From the NCBI GenBank assembly GCA_903891475.1, contig CAITEP010000021.1, positions 62,001 to 126,000 of the forward strand: a stretch of DNA of 64,000 bases. The letters are read 5' to 3'. The notes beneath the pieces were generated by a model that had not been told where the DNA came from, did no database searches, and saw only the letters and a list, made by a program, of their open reading frames with translations. Source of the DNA: an uncultured Mucilaginibacter sp. Its GTDB lineage: Bacteria > Bacteroidota > Bacteroidia > Sphingobacteriales > Sphingobacteriaceae. Of the stretch, positions 36,669-46,220 are shown one piece after another (positions within the stretch are counted from its first letter, which is position 1; every line of letters starts with the position of its first letter). The translations under genes and the position numbers were made by a program.

Positions 36669-37316
36669 ATGAAGTTTAGCTTTATAATTTTTGCATTCAT
36701 TATCCTTTTTTCCAAATCATGGGGGCAGGCTTCAAAGCCTATTAAAATAAAATGGGTAAACGGTTTATCGGGTGATTTTTCATTTTCAAAAAAATGGAGT
36801 TATCAATTGGGTGTAGAAAGGAAGAAAGATGGTAAGGCAGGCTGTGCCGACGGTGGTTTTTGTCCTGAACGCTGCTATAAAATGCTTGATAGTAATGGTA
36901 TTGTTCTCAAAGATTCTTCACGAATATTTTATCAGCTGTTAGATACCACTCATCAATTTCATAATATAAAATGTGAAGCACGGTGCTATGAATGGGCAGG
37001 AACCGACTTCATGGAAGTTACCCGAACAAAAAAAGGTAAGATATTTTGTTCAACCTTAATCAATGAAGCTACTCATTGCAGTTTACAACTTAATATTAAT
37101 AGTAATATTTGTACCGCCGCCATTCGTTTAAATAGTATTGTGCAGGGTGGAGGGGCTACCTACTATTGCACAAGCGGCTTTATAACAATTGATGAGCAAC
37201 TTTGGAAAAAAGGAAAAATGAAAACAAAGTTTAATTTCATTTTTAAAAACAAAGATGACATACAAAAGCCTTTTTATTGGAAAGGTAAAATATTCGCGAA
37301 AATTAAAACAGCTTAA
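36669..37316 (+). CDS. Cys-rich secreted protein of unknown function
   Basis: A 215-residue protein with a signal peptide (MKFSFIIFAFIILFSKSWGQ). The mature chain has about ten cysteines, including CADGGFCPERC and CEARCYEW, that could form disulfides in the periplasm or outside. No family is recognised. It lies 230 bases after the PsbP-like gene and ends 62 bases before the stop of the convergent DUF2126 gene, splitting an otherwise continuous amidoligase locus. Confidence 0.7.
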   Translation: MKFSFIIFAFIILFSKSWGQASKPIKIKWVNGLSGDFSFSKKWSYQLGVERKKDGKAGCADGGFCPERCYKMLDSNGIVLKDSSRIFYQLLDTTHQFHNIKCEARCYEWAGTDFMEVTRTKKGKIFCSTLINEATHCSLQLNINSNICTAAIRLNSIVQGGGATYYCTSGFITIDEQLWKKGKMKTKFNFIFKNKDDIQKPFYWKGKIFAKIKTA

Positions 37317-37378
37317 TACTGATGTAGCAATTCGAACTGTTAACAAAGAATTGACCTACCATTTTTGACCGCTATTTT

Positions 37379-40300
37379 CTATCTTTTTTTATACCTCCTT
37401 AAATCCATGGTGTAAGGATATTCCGGGTTTATCTGTTCGGTCACCATTTCGTAAGTTGGCAATATGTTCATTTTGGTAACAAACCTTCCTCCGGCACTAG
37501 GTTGTGATACCGTTGGCTCCACTAAATTTACGGTATGGCCAAAGTCAAAGAAACGGGATATTACCCTCGATTCGGCCTCATAGCTGTTGATTGGGAACGA
37601 ATTATAACTTCGGCCACCCGGATGCGATACATGATACTGACAAGCCGCAACCGATTTTTGCGACCAGGTATCGAACAAATCAAAAACCAGCGGAGTATCG
37701 GTACCTATGGTAGGGTGCAAGGCGGAAGGTGGTTGCCATGCCCGGTACCTTATACCAGCCACGTATTCGCCTTGTGTGCCTGTATTTTTTAGGGGGATAC
37801 GCAGGCCGTTACATAATAAATGGTAGCGCGAATCGGTAAGGCCGCTTACTTTTACTTGCACACGCTCCAACGATGAATCGACAAATCGGGAAGTACCCGT
37901 ACCCGACATTTCTTCACCCAACACATGCCAAGGCTCAATGGCCATTTTTATTTCTATATGGATATCATCCACCTGCAATTCGCCCAAGAATGGAAAGCGG
38001 AAGCTAAAGAAAGGCTCGAACCAAGCCATCTCTAGCGGATAGCCGTTTTCCCTTAGGTTTTCAACTACCTCGCTCAAATCTTTATAGCAGTAATGCGGCA
38101 GTAAAAAGCGGTCGTGCAGCTCGGTGCCCCAACGCACGAGTTTATGGTTATAGGGTTTTTTCCAGAACCATGCCAGTAGCGAGCGGATTAATAAAAATTG
38201 CACCATGCTCATCCTAAAATGTGGAGGCATATCAAAACCTCGAAGTTCCAGAATACCCAGTCGGCCGCTGGAAGAATCGGGCGAGTACAATTTGTCTATA
38301 CAAAACTCCGAGCGGTGGGTGTTTCCGGTAATATCGGTGAGTAAATGCCTGAAAATCCGGTCAACCAACCAAAACGGTACATCGTTTTCCTTATAATCGG
38401 GTATTTGTTGGAACGCTATTTCAAGCTCGTACAAAGTCTCTACCCTGCCTTCATCAACCCTGGGTGCCTGACTGGTTGGCCCGATAAACTGGGTGCTGAA
38501 CAAGTAGGATAGCGAAGGATGATGTTGCCAAAAGGTGATAAAGCTTTTTAAAATATCCGGTCGTCGCAGTAACGGACTTTCCTCAGGTGTTTGTCCGCCT
38601 AAAGTAACGTGGTTGCCCCCACCAGTACCCGTATGCCTGCCATCGAGGTTAAATTTTTCGGTAGCCAGGCGCGATTCAGCCGCTTTGGCGTATAAAATTT
38701 CGTAGTTATACAACAACTCCCGCCAGCTTTTGGCAGGTTGGATATTTACCTCAATTACCCCTGGGTCGGGGGTAACCATCATTTTGGTGATCCTGTTATC
38801 GGCTGGTGGGTCGTAACCTTCAATCAGTACAGGAATATTTAAGGCTTCTGCTGTGCGCTCCACCGCGTTTACCAGGTACAAATAATGCTCCAAATAACTC
38901 AATGGCGGGAAAAACACGAAGAGTTTGCCCTGACGAATTTCGACTACGATGGCAGTTTTAAAAATAATATCGCTGTTATTATGTTTGGCACTTTCTTCTG
39001 AAGTGGAATTTTTTCTGCTCGTTTTTGGAAGCGGACCAACATCCTCGAAAAGACTACGTTCTGGGATTACCTCCTGACTTTCGGGGTCGAAGTATTCAAT
39101 AGCGTTCAGCGGCAATCTTAAGCCCACCGGCGAATTACCGGGTATCAGAAACAAGTTTTTACGGCGGAAATGCCATTTACAACTTTGCCAGTTATTTTGA
39201 TGAAAATCCCATTTTAAAGGCAAAACAAAACCAACCGGACTGTTCAGGCCTTCGGTCAGTAATTCAGCCAGTTTTTGGCGCTCCAGCGGAGATTTTAAAT
39301 CCATTTTAAGTGGGTCGATATTGACGGGCACATTGCCCTCTTCCCAAATAAAATAAAGCGGATCCTCGTACGTGGCCCTTATATTTTTAGGGTCGGTACA
39401 AAGCTCCTGATTAAGCAGGTAGATGAAACTTTTGGCATCCTCAGTTTTTAGCTCATAATCCTTTGATAAATCGGCCATCAAGGCATCATTGTGCCATATA
39501 GGTTGGTTATCCTTTCGCCAGTAGCAAGCCAGTTTCCAGCGTGGCAAACGCTCGCCAGGATACCATTTTCCTTGTCCGTATTGCATTAGGGCTCCGCTGC
39601 CGTATTCGTCCTTTAATTTATGGAACAGGATGTTTGAGAGGTGCCTTTTATGTTCCCCATCGGCCGTCGTGTTCCATTCGGGCGCGTCGGGGTTATCAAT
39701 CGAAACAAAGGTAGGTTCGCCACCCATGGTTAGCTTAACATTGTTGGCTTCAAACTCGGCATCTACCTTATCGCCTAAATCCATAATCCTTCGCCATTGC
39801 GCATCCGAATAAGGTTTGGTTACCCTAGGGCCCTCCTCAATACGGGTAATGGTGTTTTCAAAAAAGAATTCCGTTTCGCAATTCTCAGCAGTACCACTTA
39901 TGGGTGCAGCGCTTTGCGGGTCGGGGGTACAAGCCAATGGAATATGCCCTTCACCAGCAAATAAGCCCGAAGTTGGGTCGAGCCCAACCCAACCCGCGCC
40001 CGGCAGGTAAACCTCTGTCCAAGCATGTAAATCGGTAAAATCCTCCTCAGGGCCAGATGGGCCATCCAAGGCCTTTATATCAGGTTTCAATTGCACCAAA
40101 TAGCCCGACGCGAAACGAGCCGCCAAACCTAAGTGACGAAGAATTTGCACAAAAAGCCAAGCCGAATCCCGGCAGGAGCCAGAGGCTAGCTCCAAGGTTT
40201 CCTCGCAAGTTTGTACACCTGTTTCTAAACGTATTTTATAGCTAATTTCTTGGTTAAGCAACTGGTTTACCAAAACCAGCATGTCAATCACTCGTATTTT

Positions 40301-40720
40301 TTTATCGAGCAGGAGTTTTACCTTTTCAATCCATTTTGATAAAAGCGGCCCCTTTTCGGTTACTTCTAAATAAGGGATGAGTTGTTTTTTCAGGTCCTCT
40401 TCATAGGCAAATGGAAAATATTCCGCGTATTCTTCAATAAAAAAGTCGAAGGGGTTTATCACCACCATATCGGCAATCACCTCCACATCCACCACAAACT
40501 CCTTAATTTTATCGGGAAAAACGATACGTGCCAAGTAATTGCCAAAGGGATCCTGTTGCCAGTTTATAAAATGCTTTTCGGGTTTTATATTTAACGAGTA
40601 GCCTTTTATACTGGTACGCGAGTGCGCTGCAGGGCGCAAACGGATTACTTGGGGCGATACCTCAATAAAACGCTCGTACTTGTAACTGGTAAAATGACGA
40701 ATGGCAACTTTGATAGACAT
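37379..40720 (-). CDS. Transglutaminase-DUF2126 ligase-like fusion (locus A)
   Basis: An 1113-residue two-part protein. Residues 1-290 form a transglutaminase with its beta N-domain and triad Cys183 (GSCRDSAW), His232 (DLHAWTEVYLP) and Asp248 (GLDPTSG). Residues about 305-1105 are DUF2126 (COG4196-type), related in published analyses to carboxylate-amine ligases; KLTMGGEPTFVS opens it, and DGRHTGTGGGNHVTLGG, TQFIGPTSQAPRVDE and RSEFCIDKLYSPDSSSGR are its strongest segments. The usual length is about 1100. In many proteobacteria it precedes the ATP-grasp/alpha-E fusion gene. Here the same order is kept but two opposite-strand genes intervene. Confidence 0.92.
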   Translation of the reverse strand: MSIKVAIRHFTSYKYERFIEVSPQVIRLRPAAHSRTSIKGYSLNIKPEKHFINWQQDPFGNYLARIVFPDKIKEFVVDVEVIADMVVINPFDFFIEEYAEYFPFAYEEDLKKQLIPYLEVTEKGPLLSKWIEKVKLLLDKKIRVIDMLVLVNQLLNQEISYKIRLETGVQTCEETLELASGSCRDSAWLFVQILRHLGLAARFASGYLVQLKPDIKALDGPSGPEEDFTDLHAWTEVYLPGAGWVGLDPTSGLFAGEGHIPLACTPDPQSAAPISGTAENCETEFFFENTITRIEEGPRVTKPYSDAQWRRIMDLGDKVDAEFEANNVKLTMGGEPTFVSIDNPDAPEWNTTADGEHKRHLSNILFHKLKDEYGSGALMQYGQGKWYPGERLPRWKLACYWRKDNQPIWHNDALMADLSKDYELKTEDAKSFIYLLNQELCTDPKNIRATYEDPLYFIWEEGNVPVNIDPLKMDLKSPLERQKLAELLTEGLNSPVGFVLPLKWDFHQNNWQSCKWHFRRKNLFLIPGNSPVGLRLPLNAIEYFDPESQEVIPERSLFEDVGPLPKTSRKNSTSEESAKHNNSDIIFKTAIVVEIRQGKLFVFFPPLSYLEHYLYLVNAVERTAEALNIPVLIEGYDPPADNRITKMMVTPDPGVIEVNIQPAKSWRELLYNYEILYAKAAESRLATEKFNLDGRHTGTGGGNHVTLGGQTPEESPLLRRPDILKSFITFWQHHPSLSYLFSTQFIGPTSQAPRVDEGRVETLYELEIAFQQIPDYKENDVPFWLVDRIFRHLLTDITGNTHRSEFCIDKLYSPDSSSGRLGILELRGFDMPPHFRMSMVQFLLIRSLLAWFWKKPYNHKLVRWGTELHDRFLLPHYCYKDLSEVVENLRENGYPLEMAWFEPFFSFRFPFLGELQVDDIHIEIKMAIEPWHVLGEEMSGTGTSRFVDSSLERVQVKVSGLTDSRYHLLCNGLRIPLKNTGTQGEYVAGIRYRAWQPPSALHPTIGTDTPLVFDLFDTWSQKSVAACQYHVSHPGGRSYNSFPINSYEAESRVISRFFDFGHTVNLVEPTVSQPSAGGRFVTKMNILPTYEMVTEQINPEYPYTMDLRRYKKR

Positions 40721-40850
40721 ATTTGTATAATTTCTATAAAAATATTCTATTTGTTTTAATATTGATAATAAATTTTATGTTTTTTAGTGAAAAATATAAA
40801 ATAAATAAGCAATTGGTGAAATTGCCATTGTTAAATCAGCTAATAAAATA

Positions 40851-40902
40851 AAAAAGCCAATAATGATAGTATAAACCTTGTATACACCAATATTGGCTTT
40901 TT
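40851..40902. terminator. Bidirectional terminator between DoxX gene and DUF2126 gene
   Basis: AAAAAGCCAATA (40851-40862) pairs with TATTGGCTTTTT (40891-40902), with an inner GTATA/TATAC stem. The A and T runs make it work on both strands; it closes the minus-strand DoxX gene. Confidence 0.85.
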
Positions 40903-40908
40903 ACAATT

Positions 40909-41277
40909 TTAATTGACTGTGTTTAATTTATGGTAGGTAATATAAGAGGTTGCAAGGACGGCAAAAACCACCACCGCCATAATAACATTAGAGCCAAAGC
41001 CATCCATTGCCCAATTTGATACGGCTGCGCCAATGAGTGATATGCCAAAGCCCGCGTATGCCCATTCTTTAAACCTGCCTTTTAATTGTGGTATAATCAA
41101 AACCAGGGCACCTGTTACCTTAAATACAGTGAGCATCACCCTAAAATAATCGGGGTAGCCTAAATGCCTGATGGCATCAACTGCCATTTTTGTATGTGAT
41201 GTAAAGGCTGGCATTACCCCATCAAACAGGAAAAAGATAATGGTGGTGGTCCAGTAAATAATTTTGATAGTCTTCAT
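40909..41277 (-). CDS. DoxX-like membrane protein
   Basis: A 122-residue protein with four hydrophobic helices (IIYWTTTIIFFLFDGVMPAF; FRVMLTVFKVTGALVLIIP; WAYAGFGISLIGAAVSNWAM; NVIMAVVVFAVLATSYITY). The pattern and HLGYPDYFRVML fit the DoxX-like family, small quinone- or redox-linked membrane proteins with few tested functions. The next gene upstream on the same strand is 31 bases away. A terminator follows. Confidence 0.82.
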   Translation of the reverse strand: MKTIKIIYWTTTIIFFLFDGVMPAFTSHTKMAVDAIRHLGYPDYFRVMLTVFKVTGALVLIIPQLKGRFKEWAYAGFGISLIGAAVSNWAMDGFGSNVIMAVVVFAVLATSYITYHKLNTVN

Positions 41278-41308
41278 GATTTATTGTTTTTATGGTTAAT
41301 TGATTGGT

Positions 41309-41872
41309 TTATAGTTTATTGGCTAAAAGCTTGAGCAGTTTCCCCCCTTTTGATTGTATGCCCGGCGAACCATTACGCATTAAAAATTGAATTTGATTGG
41401 CTAGTTCATCCTTTACCCATGTATATCGATTGCACAAATTATACAAACTTTCCAAGGCGAAAACTTTAACCGCGATTTTTACCTCAGGGTCAATGGCCCA
41501 GTCGAAGCATTGCTCCACAATGGGTTCCATATCCAATTTTTGCAATAGCTTTTTAATTGCTGAGGCTGCGTTTTTATCGGTTAAGTTCAGTATAATTTTA
41601 GCATAATGCCTTTTGCAAGCCGGGTTTACAATATTTTTTACTTTCGATAGCAGGTAGGGGATATCCTCTAAATAGTATTGAGGGGCTGATAAAAACAAGT
41701 TCTCCAAAACCCACGCGGCTCTAAAGCCAATACCCATATCAGGATGAAAGGTAAGATTTATCAAATCAGCTAAATCGAATTGGTTTTCCTTCAAAACCTT
41801 GCATAGGGATAAAACCTTTGTTTTACCTATTGATGGGCTTATTTGCTCAATTAGCTGTTCTACAGTTACCAT
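41309..41872 (-). CDS. HEAT-like helical repeat protein
   Basis: A 187-residue all-helical protein starting at ATG 41872 (MVTVEQLIEQ); a GTG at 41902 would add ten hydrophobic residues and is less likely. Helical pairs such as DMGIGFRAAWVLENLF, AKIILNLTDKNAASAIKKLL and KIAVKVFALESLYNL resemble HEAT/ARM repeats, which act as binding scaffolds. No catalytic motif. Partner unknown. Confidence 0.72.
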   Translation of the reverse strand: MVTVEQLIEQISPSIGKTKVLSLCKVLKENQFDLADLINLTFHPDMGIGFRAAWVLENLFLSAPQYYLEDIPYLLSKVKNIVNPACKRHYAKIILNLTDKNAASAIKKLLQKLDMEPIVEQCFDWAIDPEVKIAVKVFALESLYNLCNRYTWVKDELANQIQFLMRNGSPGIQSKGGKLLKLLANKL

Positions 41873-41987
41873 TAATATATAAACGTACAATAAAAGTATC
41901 ACTTCTGTTTACCAAAAACAAGTACCTATTAAATTATCAGTGGAGTGTTAAAACCCAAATAAGCCCTCCAACAAGCTAAAAAAATTC

Positions 41988-41995
41988 TACATTTG
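41988..41995 (+). promoter_or_regulatory. Probable -7 box of the M16 peptidase operon
   Basis: TACATTTG, an exact TAnnTTTG match, ending 29 bases before the ATG at 42025. No -33 box was confirmed. Confidence 0.45.
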
Positions 41996-42024
41996 CTGTC
42001 CTGTTAAAAAATTAATATTGATAC

Positions 42025-43281
42025 ATGGTTAAATTCAACCGTTTTACTTTAGCTAATGGCCTGCGGGTTATTGTTCATGAAGACCATACCACCCCTATGG
42101 CAGTACTTAATATTTTGTATGATGTAGGTGCCCGTGATGAGGACGCTGATAAAACAGGCTTCGCCCATTTGTTTGAGCACTTGATGTTTGGTGGCTCGGT
42201 AAATATACCCGATTACGATCAGCCCTTGCAACGGGTAGGGGGCGAAAACAATGCCTTTACCAGTAATGATATCACTAATTATTATATCACCCTACCATCC
42301 TCTAACTTGGAAACCGCATTTTGGTTGGAGAGCGACCGTATGCTCAGCTTAGCATTCAGCAAAAAAAGTTTGGAGGTACAGCGCAATGTGGTGATTGAAG
42401 AATTTAAGCAAAGATACTTGAACCAGCCTTACGGCGATGTTTGGTTAAAGTTAAGGCCAATGGTATATAAAAAACATCCTTACCAATGGGCAACCATAGG
42501 CAAAAACATACAGCATATTGAGGAAGCTAAGATGGAGGATGTGAAGGCATTCTTCAAAAAGCATTATAATCCCCAAAATGCCATAATGGTGGTTGGCGGT
42601 AATGTTAATACCGATGACATTAAATTAATGGCTGAAAAGTGGTTTGGCAGCATTCCGGCAGGCGAAAAGTACCACAGGAATTTACCACAGGAGCCAGAAC
42701 AACAAGAGGAAAGAAGGCTAACCACCACCGCGAATGTACCGCTGAATGATATTTATATAGCCTTCCAGATGGGGGCGAGGTTGGATGAGAGTTATTATGC
42801 AGCGGAGTTGTTATCCGACATACTTTCGAGAGGAAACTCCTCAAGGCTATACCGAAGGCTGGTGAAGGAAAAGCAATTATTTAGCGAGGTGCATGCTTAC
42901 ATGACGGGTAGTATTGACAAGGGCATGTTTGTATTTGAAGGTAAACCTACCAAAAATGTAAGTATTGAAACTGCGGAAGCCGCTATTTGGGAAGAGCTTG
43001 AATTGTTGAAAAATAGCGAAGTAACGGTAGAGGAGCTTACCAAGGTGAAGAACAAGGTAGAATCGACCATGATATTTTCGGAAATGTCGTTATTGGATAA
43101 GGCCATGAATTTGGCATTTTTTGAGCTATTGAGCGATGCCGAGATGATGAATGCTGAAACCGATAAGTATAGCAAGGTAACTGCCGAAGAAATTTTGGAA
43201 TTATCGCGCAAAATGTTTGTAAAAGAAAATTCATCTACCCTGATATATTTGGCTGAAAAGGCTACTGCAGATTTGACTTAA
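42025..43281 (+). CDS. M16-family zinc peptidase, catalytic subunit
   Basis: A 418-residue insulinase-like peptidase. The inverted zinc motif HxxEH is present as His48-Leu-Phe-Glu51-His52 in FAHLFEHLMFGGS, with a third ligand likely in the NVVIEEFKQRY segment about 75 residues later. The tail half has the usual inactive M16 fold (ISRGNSSRLYRRLVKEKQLF). No signal peptide is seen, so it is probably cytoplasmic unless exported otherwise. The next gene, 30 bases away, encodes its non-catalytic partner. Confidence 0.93.
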   Translation: MVKFNRFTLANGLRVIVHEDHTTPMAVLNILYDVGARDEDADKTGFAHLFEHLMFGGSVNIPDYDQPLQRVGGENNAFTSNDITNYYITLPSSNLETAFWLESDRMLSLAFSKKSLEVQRNVVIEEFKQRYLNQPYGDVWLKLRPMVYKKHPYQWATIGKNIQHIEEAKMEDVKAFFKKHYNPQNAIMVVGGNVNTDDIKLMAEKWFGSIPAGEKYHRNLPQEPEQQEERRLTTTANVPLNDIYIAFQMGARLDESYYAAELLSDILSRGNSSRLYRRLVKEKQLFSEVHAYMTGSIDKGMFVFEGKPTKNVSIETAEAAIWEELELLKNSEVTVEELTKVKNKVESTMIFSEMSLLDKAMNLAFFELLSDAEMMNAETDKYSKVTAEEILELSRKMFVKENSSTLIYLAEKATADLT

Positions 43282-43311
43282 ACAGTTTGTACAGCTACAT
43301 AAAATTAAAGA

Positions 43312-44592
43312 ATGACATTAAATAGAAAAATAGCCCCGGAATTTAAGGGGATTGATAATATAAGCCTGATACATCCCGAAAAGCTGCAGCTAAAAAACGG
43401 TTGCCAAATGTTTAGCTTTAACTCGGGCGATCAGGATTTGGTACGCATTGAATGGATATTTGCCAACCAACGTTTTAATCCGGAAAAGCCTTTATTGAAT
43501 GTTGCTGTAAATACCATGTTGACGGATGGTACCGGCACTTTATCGGCAGCGCAAATTGCGGATAAGATAGATTTTTATGGCGCATTTTTGCAGGTTGATT
43601 ATGGGTACGACCATTCAACTGTTACTTTGTTTAGCTTAACAAAACACCTGAAGCATACCTTGCCGGTGGTAAAGGATATTTTGACTAATTCTAACTTCCC
43701 CGAAAAGGAAATAGAGACTTATATCCGTAACCAACAGCAAAAATTACAGGTGAGCTTGCAAAAAAACGATGTGGTGGCGCGTCGCTTGTTTAATAAGGCC
43801 CTGTTTGGGAATACCTTGTACGGCTTAGGCGCCAACCCAGAAGATTACAGGACTTTACAGCGAGATGATTTGTTGCAGCATTTTAGGCAAATGTATCAGC
43901 CTAAAAATTGTGTACTGATAGCTGCAGGTAAACTGGGTGCTGATGTAACCGATTTGATTTCAACAACTTTTGAGGGGGATTGGGGCGCCGAAAAAGTGCA
44001 AAATGATACTACCCAACCTGCTATTGAAGCCGCTCAAGAACATTTTTATTTTGAGGAAAAACCCGAAGCCTTACAATCGGCAATTAGGATGGGGATACCG
44101 GCTATTAACCGTTCACATCAGCATTTTCCGGCATTGCAAGTACTTAATACCGTTTTAGGGGGCTATTTTGGCTCAAGATTGATGGCTAATATCCGCGAAG
44201 ATAAGGGTTATACCTATGGCATAGGTTCGGGCTTAAGTTCATTAAAAAATGGCGGAGCCTTATTTATAGCTACCGAAGTAGGTGCTGATGTTTGTAAAGC
44301 CGCCATCACAGAAATTGAAAAGGAGATAGATATTTTAAAAACAACGCTTATCCCAATCGAAGAGTTAGCCTTGGTGCGTAACTATTTGCTAGGTTCATTA
44401 CTTGGCAGCCTAGAAAATGTATTCTCGCACGCCGATAAGTTTAAGAATTTATACTTTGCCGGGTTAGATTATAGCTATTACGATAATTACGTACATATTG
44501 TAAAAACGGTTAGTCCGGATGAGTTGAAGGATTTGGCCAATGTGTACTTAAATTTGGATGGATTTTATAAAGTGATAGTGGGGAAGTATTAG
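43312..44592 (+). CDS. M16-family peptidase, non-catalytic partner
   Basis: A 426-residue M16 homologue encoded 30 bases behind the active subunit. The zinc motif region reads AVNTMLTDGTGTLSAAQIAD, without HxxEH, so it cannot bind zinc in the usual way. The glycine-rich C-terminal landmark GSRLMANIREDKGYTYGIGS is intact. Active/inactive heterodimers are a known architecture for M16B proteins. Substrate unknown. A strong terminator follows. Confidence 0.9.
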   Translation: MTLNRKIAPEFKGIDNISLIHPEKLQLKNGCQMFSFNSGDQDLVRIEWIFANQRFNPEKPLLNVAVNTMLTDGTGTLSAAQIADKIDFYGAFLQVDYGYDHSTVTLFSLTKHLKHTLPVVKDILTNSNFPEKEIETYIRNQQQKLQVSLQKNDVVARRLFNKALFGNTLYGLGANPEDYRTLQRDDLLQHFRQMYQPKNCVLIAAGKLGADVTDLISTTFEGDWGAEKVQNDTTQPAIEAAQEHFYFEEKPEALQSAIRMGIPAINRSHQHFPALQVLNTVLGGYFGSRLMANIREDKGYTYGIGSGLSSLKNGGALFIATEVGADVCKAAITEIEKEIDILKTTLIPIEELALVRNYLLGSLLGSLENVFSHADKFKNLYFAGLDYSYYDNYVHIVKTVSPDELKDLANVYLNLDGFYKVIVGKY

Positions 44593-44694
44593 GGGTTGGT
44601 GAGTTGTTGTTCTTTAGTGAATGGTTGATTGAGTTAGATTTAGTGAATGGTAGGTTGAATGTTTAAATTTTGTGACTGAAATGCCTTAAAAAAT

Positions 44695-44732
44695 AAATGG
44701 TCGGTTCCTCATCGCGAGGGGCCGACCATTTT
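44695..44732 (+). terminator. Terminator of the M16 operon
   Basis: A 16-bp stem (44695-44710 with 44716-44731, two G-T pairs) around a five-base loop, ending in T. About 100 bases after the stop. Just upstream, TAGTGAATGG occurs twice (near 44616 and 44641). Confidence 0.88.
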
Positions 44733-44792
44733 GGTTAGTGTATAGGGCAAACTATGTTAAGGAGGTAGGTTTATTTTGTTATAAGTTGTTGC

Positions 44793-45275
44793 TTAATTGC
44801 CAGTTTTATTATAAACAGTACGGGCAAAATCGGGCATCAAGGGGGCAAGTGTCAGTTGGTTGCTATTTATGGTAATAATTGAACTTGCAAAAAGTGAATT
44901 ATCATTGTTGAAGTAAATAACATTATAAGCTACCGTATCAAATTTTATTGCGCTTTTAACTATATGGAAGACACCGTTATCGTTCAAGGCACCATCTTGG
45001 TAATGCTTGTAAGTACTGTCGCTATTAAATTGATAAGTATTACCATTTCCGGCAGGGAAGTCGGCTGGTAAAATATTGCCGCCGTAGCGTTTGGTTAATT
45101 CCCATTTACCAAAGAGGCTGCTTGTTAAGCTATCGCTTTTCTTTAAACCGGCAAACGTGTTTTTAACATTGCTATAATTCGGATTATTTGCATTGGAATT
45201 ATTCATGTCCACTTTTTTGCAAGCCACAAATCCTATTGCTACTAATAAGGTAAAAATTAATACTGCTCTTTTCAT
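44793..45275 (-). CDS. Lipocalin-like lipoprotein
   Basis: A 160-residue lipoprotein (signal MKRAVLIFTLLVAIGFVAC, lipobox at Cys19). The mature part has LFGKWELTKRYGG followed by alternating beta strands (NTYQFNSDSTYKHYQDG, VFHIVKSAIKF, SSIITINSNQLTLAPL), the usual pattern of Bacteroidota lipocalin-like proteins. Ligand unknown. It stands alone, convergent with the M16 operon. Confidence 0.78.
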   Translation of the reverse strand: MKRAVLIFTLLVAIGFVACKKVDMNNSNANNPNYSNVKNTFAGLKKSDSLTSSLFGKWELTKRYGGNILPADFPAGNGNTYQFNSDSTYKHYQDGALNDNGVFHIVKSAIKFDTVAYNVIYFNNDNSLFASSIITINSNQLTLAPLMPDFARTVYNKTGN

Positions 45276-45456
45276 TTTTTAAGGTTGTTTTATAAATACA
45301 TTACGAGCGGTAAAAATGAAATGATACAGGGGGGGAGAAAAAAATTAACAAATCTAGTATTGTTATTTGGGGATTAGGATATAGTAAAAAATTTAAAAGT
45401 ACTTTTAAATACAAAGTAAATAGTTAATTTTGTTTTTACTTATTCTAAAATCATTT

Positions 45457-46035
45457 ATGAAAATAATCAGGATATTAACGCCCATTATTTTATTGCTTCT
45501 TTCCATATTTTATTTTTTAGATAAGCAGCTTTTTTTCGTTGGAAGGAATGATCTAAAAATTTATAATTTATTGCCATTCAATATCAAAACCGACTACAAC
45601 CCGGATTATGGAGGTGGTTTTTCTTTAACCGATGAAAAAGGTTTCTCTATTTCCAAAGGAGATACTTATCATGTTAAAGGAAAATATATCAAAATCAATA
45701 AGATTATTAAATATGGATATAATGAGAGTCAATTTGTAATACAAATTGAAGATACAACGGCAGCCAAGCATTATTTAAAACTTTCCTTAATAAACAAAAT
45801 TTCTACTTATATAAGCGAAATATTTATTACTAAAGATGAACTTCGGTTTTATAATTCAATAATTTGGGTAGATATTGACAATGAAAGTAATTATAAAAAT
45901 GAGATGTATCATACTGCCCTAAAGTTTATTTTACTTCCACTAATTTTAATTGTTGTTTATAAACTCATAAAACAGATTTGGGCTTTATTTATAAACTCAA
46001 AGTTTTTTAACAAAATATTGCTTTTTTTTGAATAA
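45457..46035 (+). CDS. Membrane protein of unknown function, two TM helices
   Basis: Starts at ATG 45457 (192 residues); the longer frame begins with TTG. A transmembrane helix at residues 4-22, a long non-membrane loop (YNLLPFNIKTDYNPDYGGGF ... IKINKIIKYGYNES), and a second hydrophobic helix near 155-175 (ALKFILLPLILIVVYKLI). The loop is probably periplasmic. No family recognised. AT-rich. Confidence 0.65.
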   Translation: MKIIRILTPIILLLLSIFYFLDKQLFFVGRNDLKIYNLLPFNIKTDYNPDYGGGFSLTDEKGFSISKGDTYHVKGKYIKINKIIKYGYNESQFVIQIEDTTAAKHYLKLSLINKISTYISEIFITKDELRFYNSIIWVDIDNESNYKNEMYHTALKFILLPLILIVVYKLIKQIWALFINSKFFNKILLFFE

Positions 46036-46220
46036 CTATTTTAACAATATGTTCAATTCATGAAAAATTACTTAGATGAAAAGTAGAAAACTTTATGCCA
46101 AATAGTGTAAAAAAATTAGTTAATGGAGTGTAATAGACATTTTGGGGGATTTTAGGGGGTCAAAAAGTTCAAGTGGACATTTTAAGATTATGAGCCAAAT
46201 TACAAGTAGTAAAACAATTA

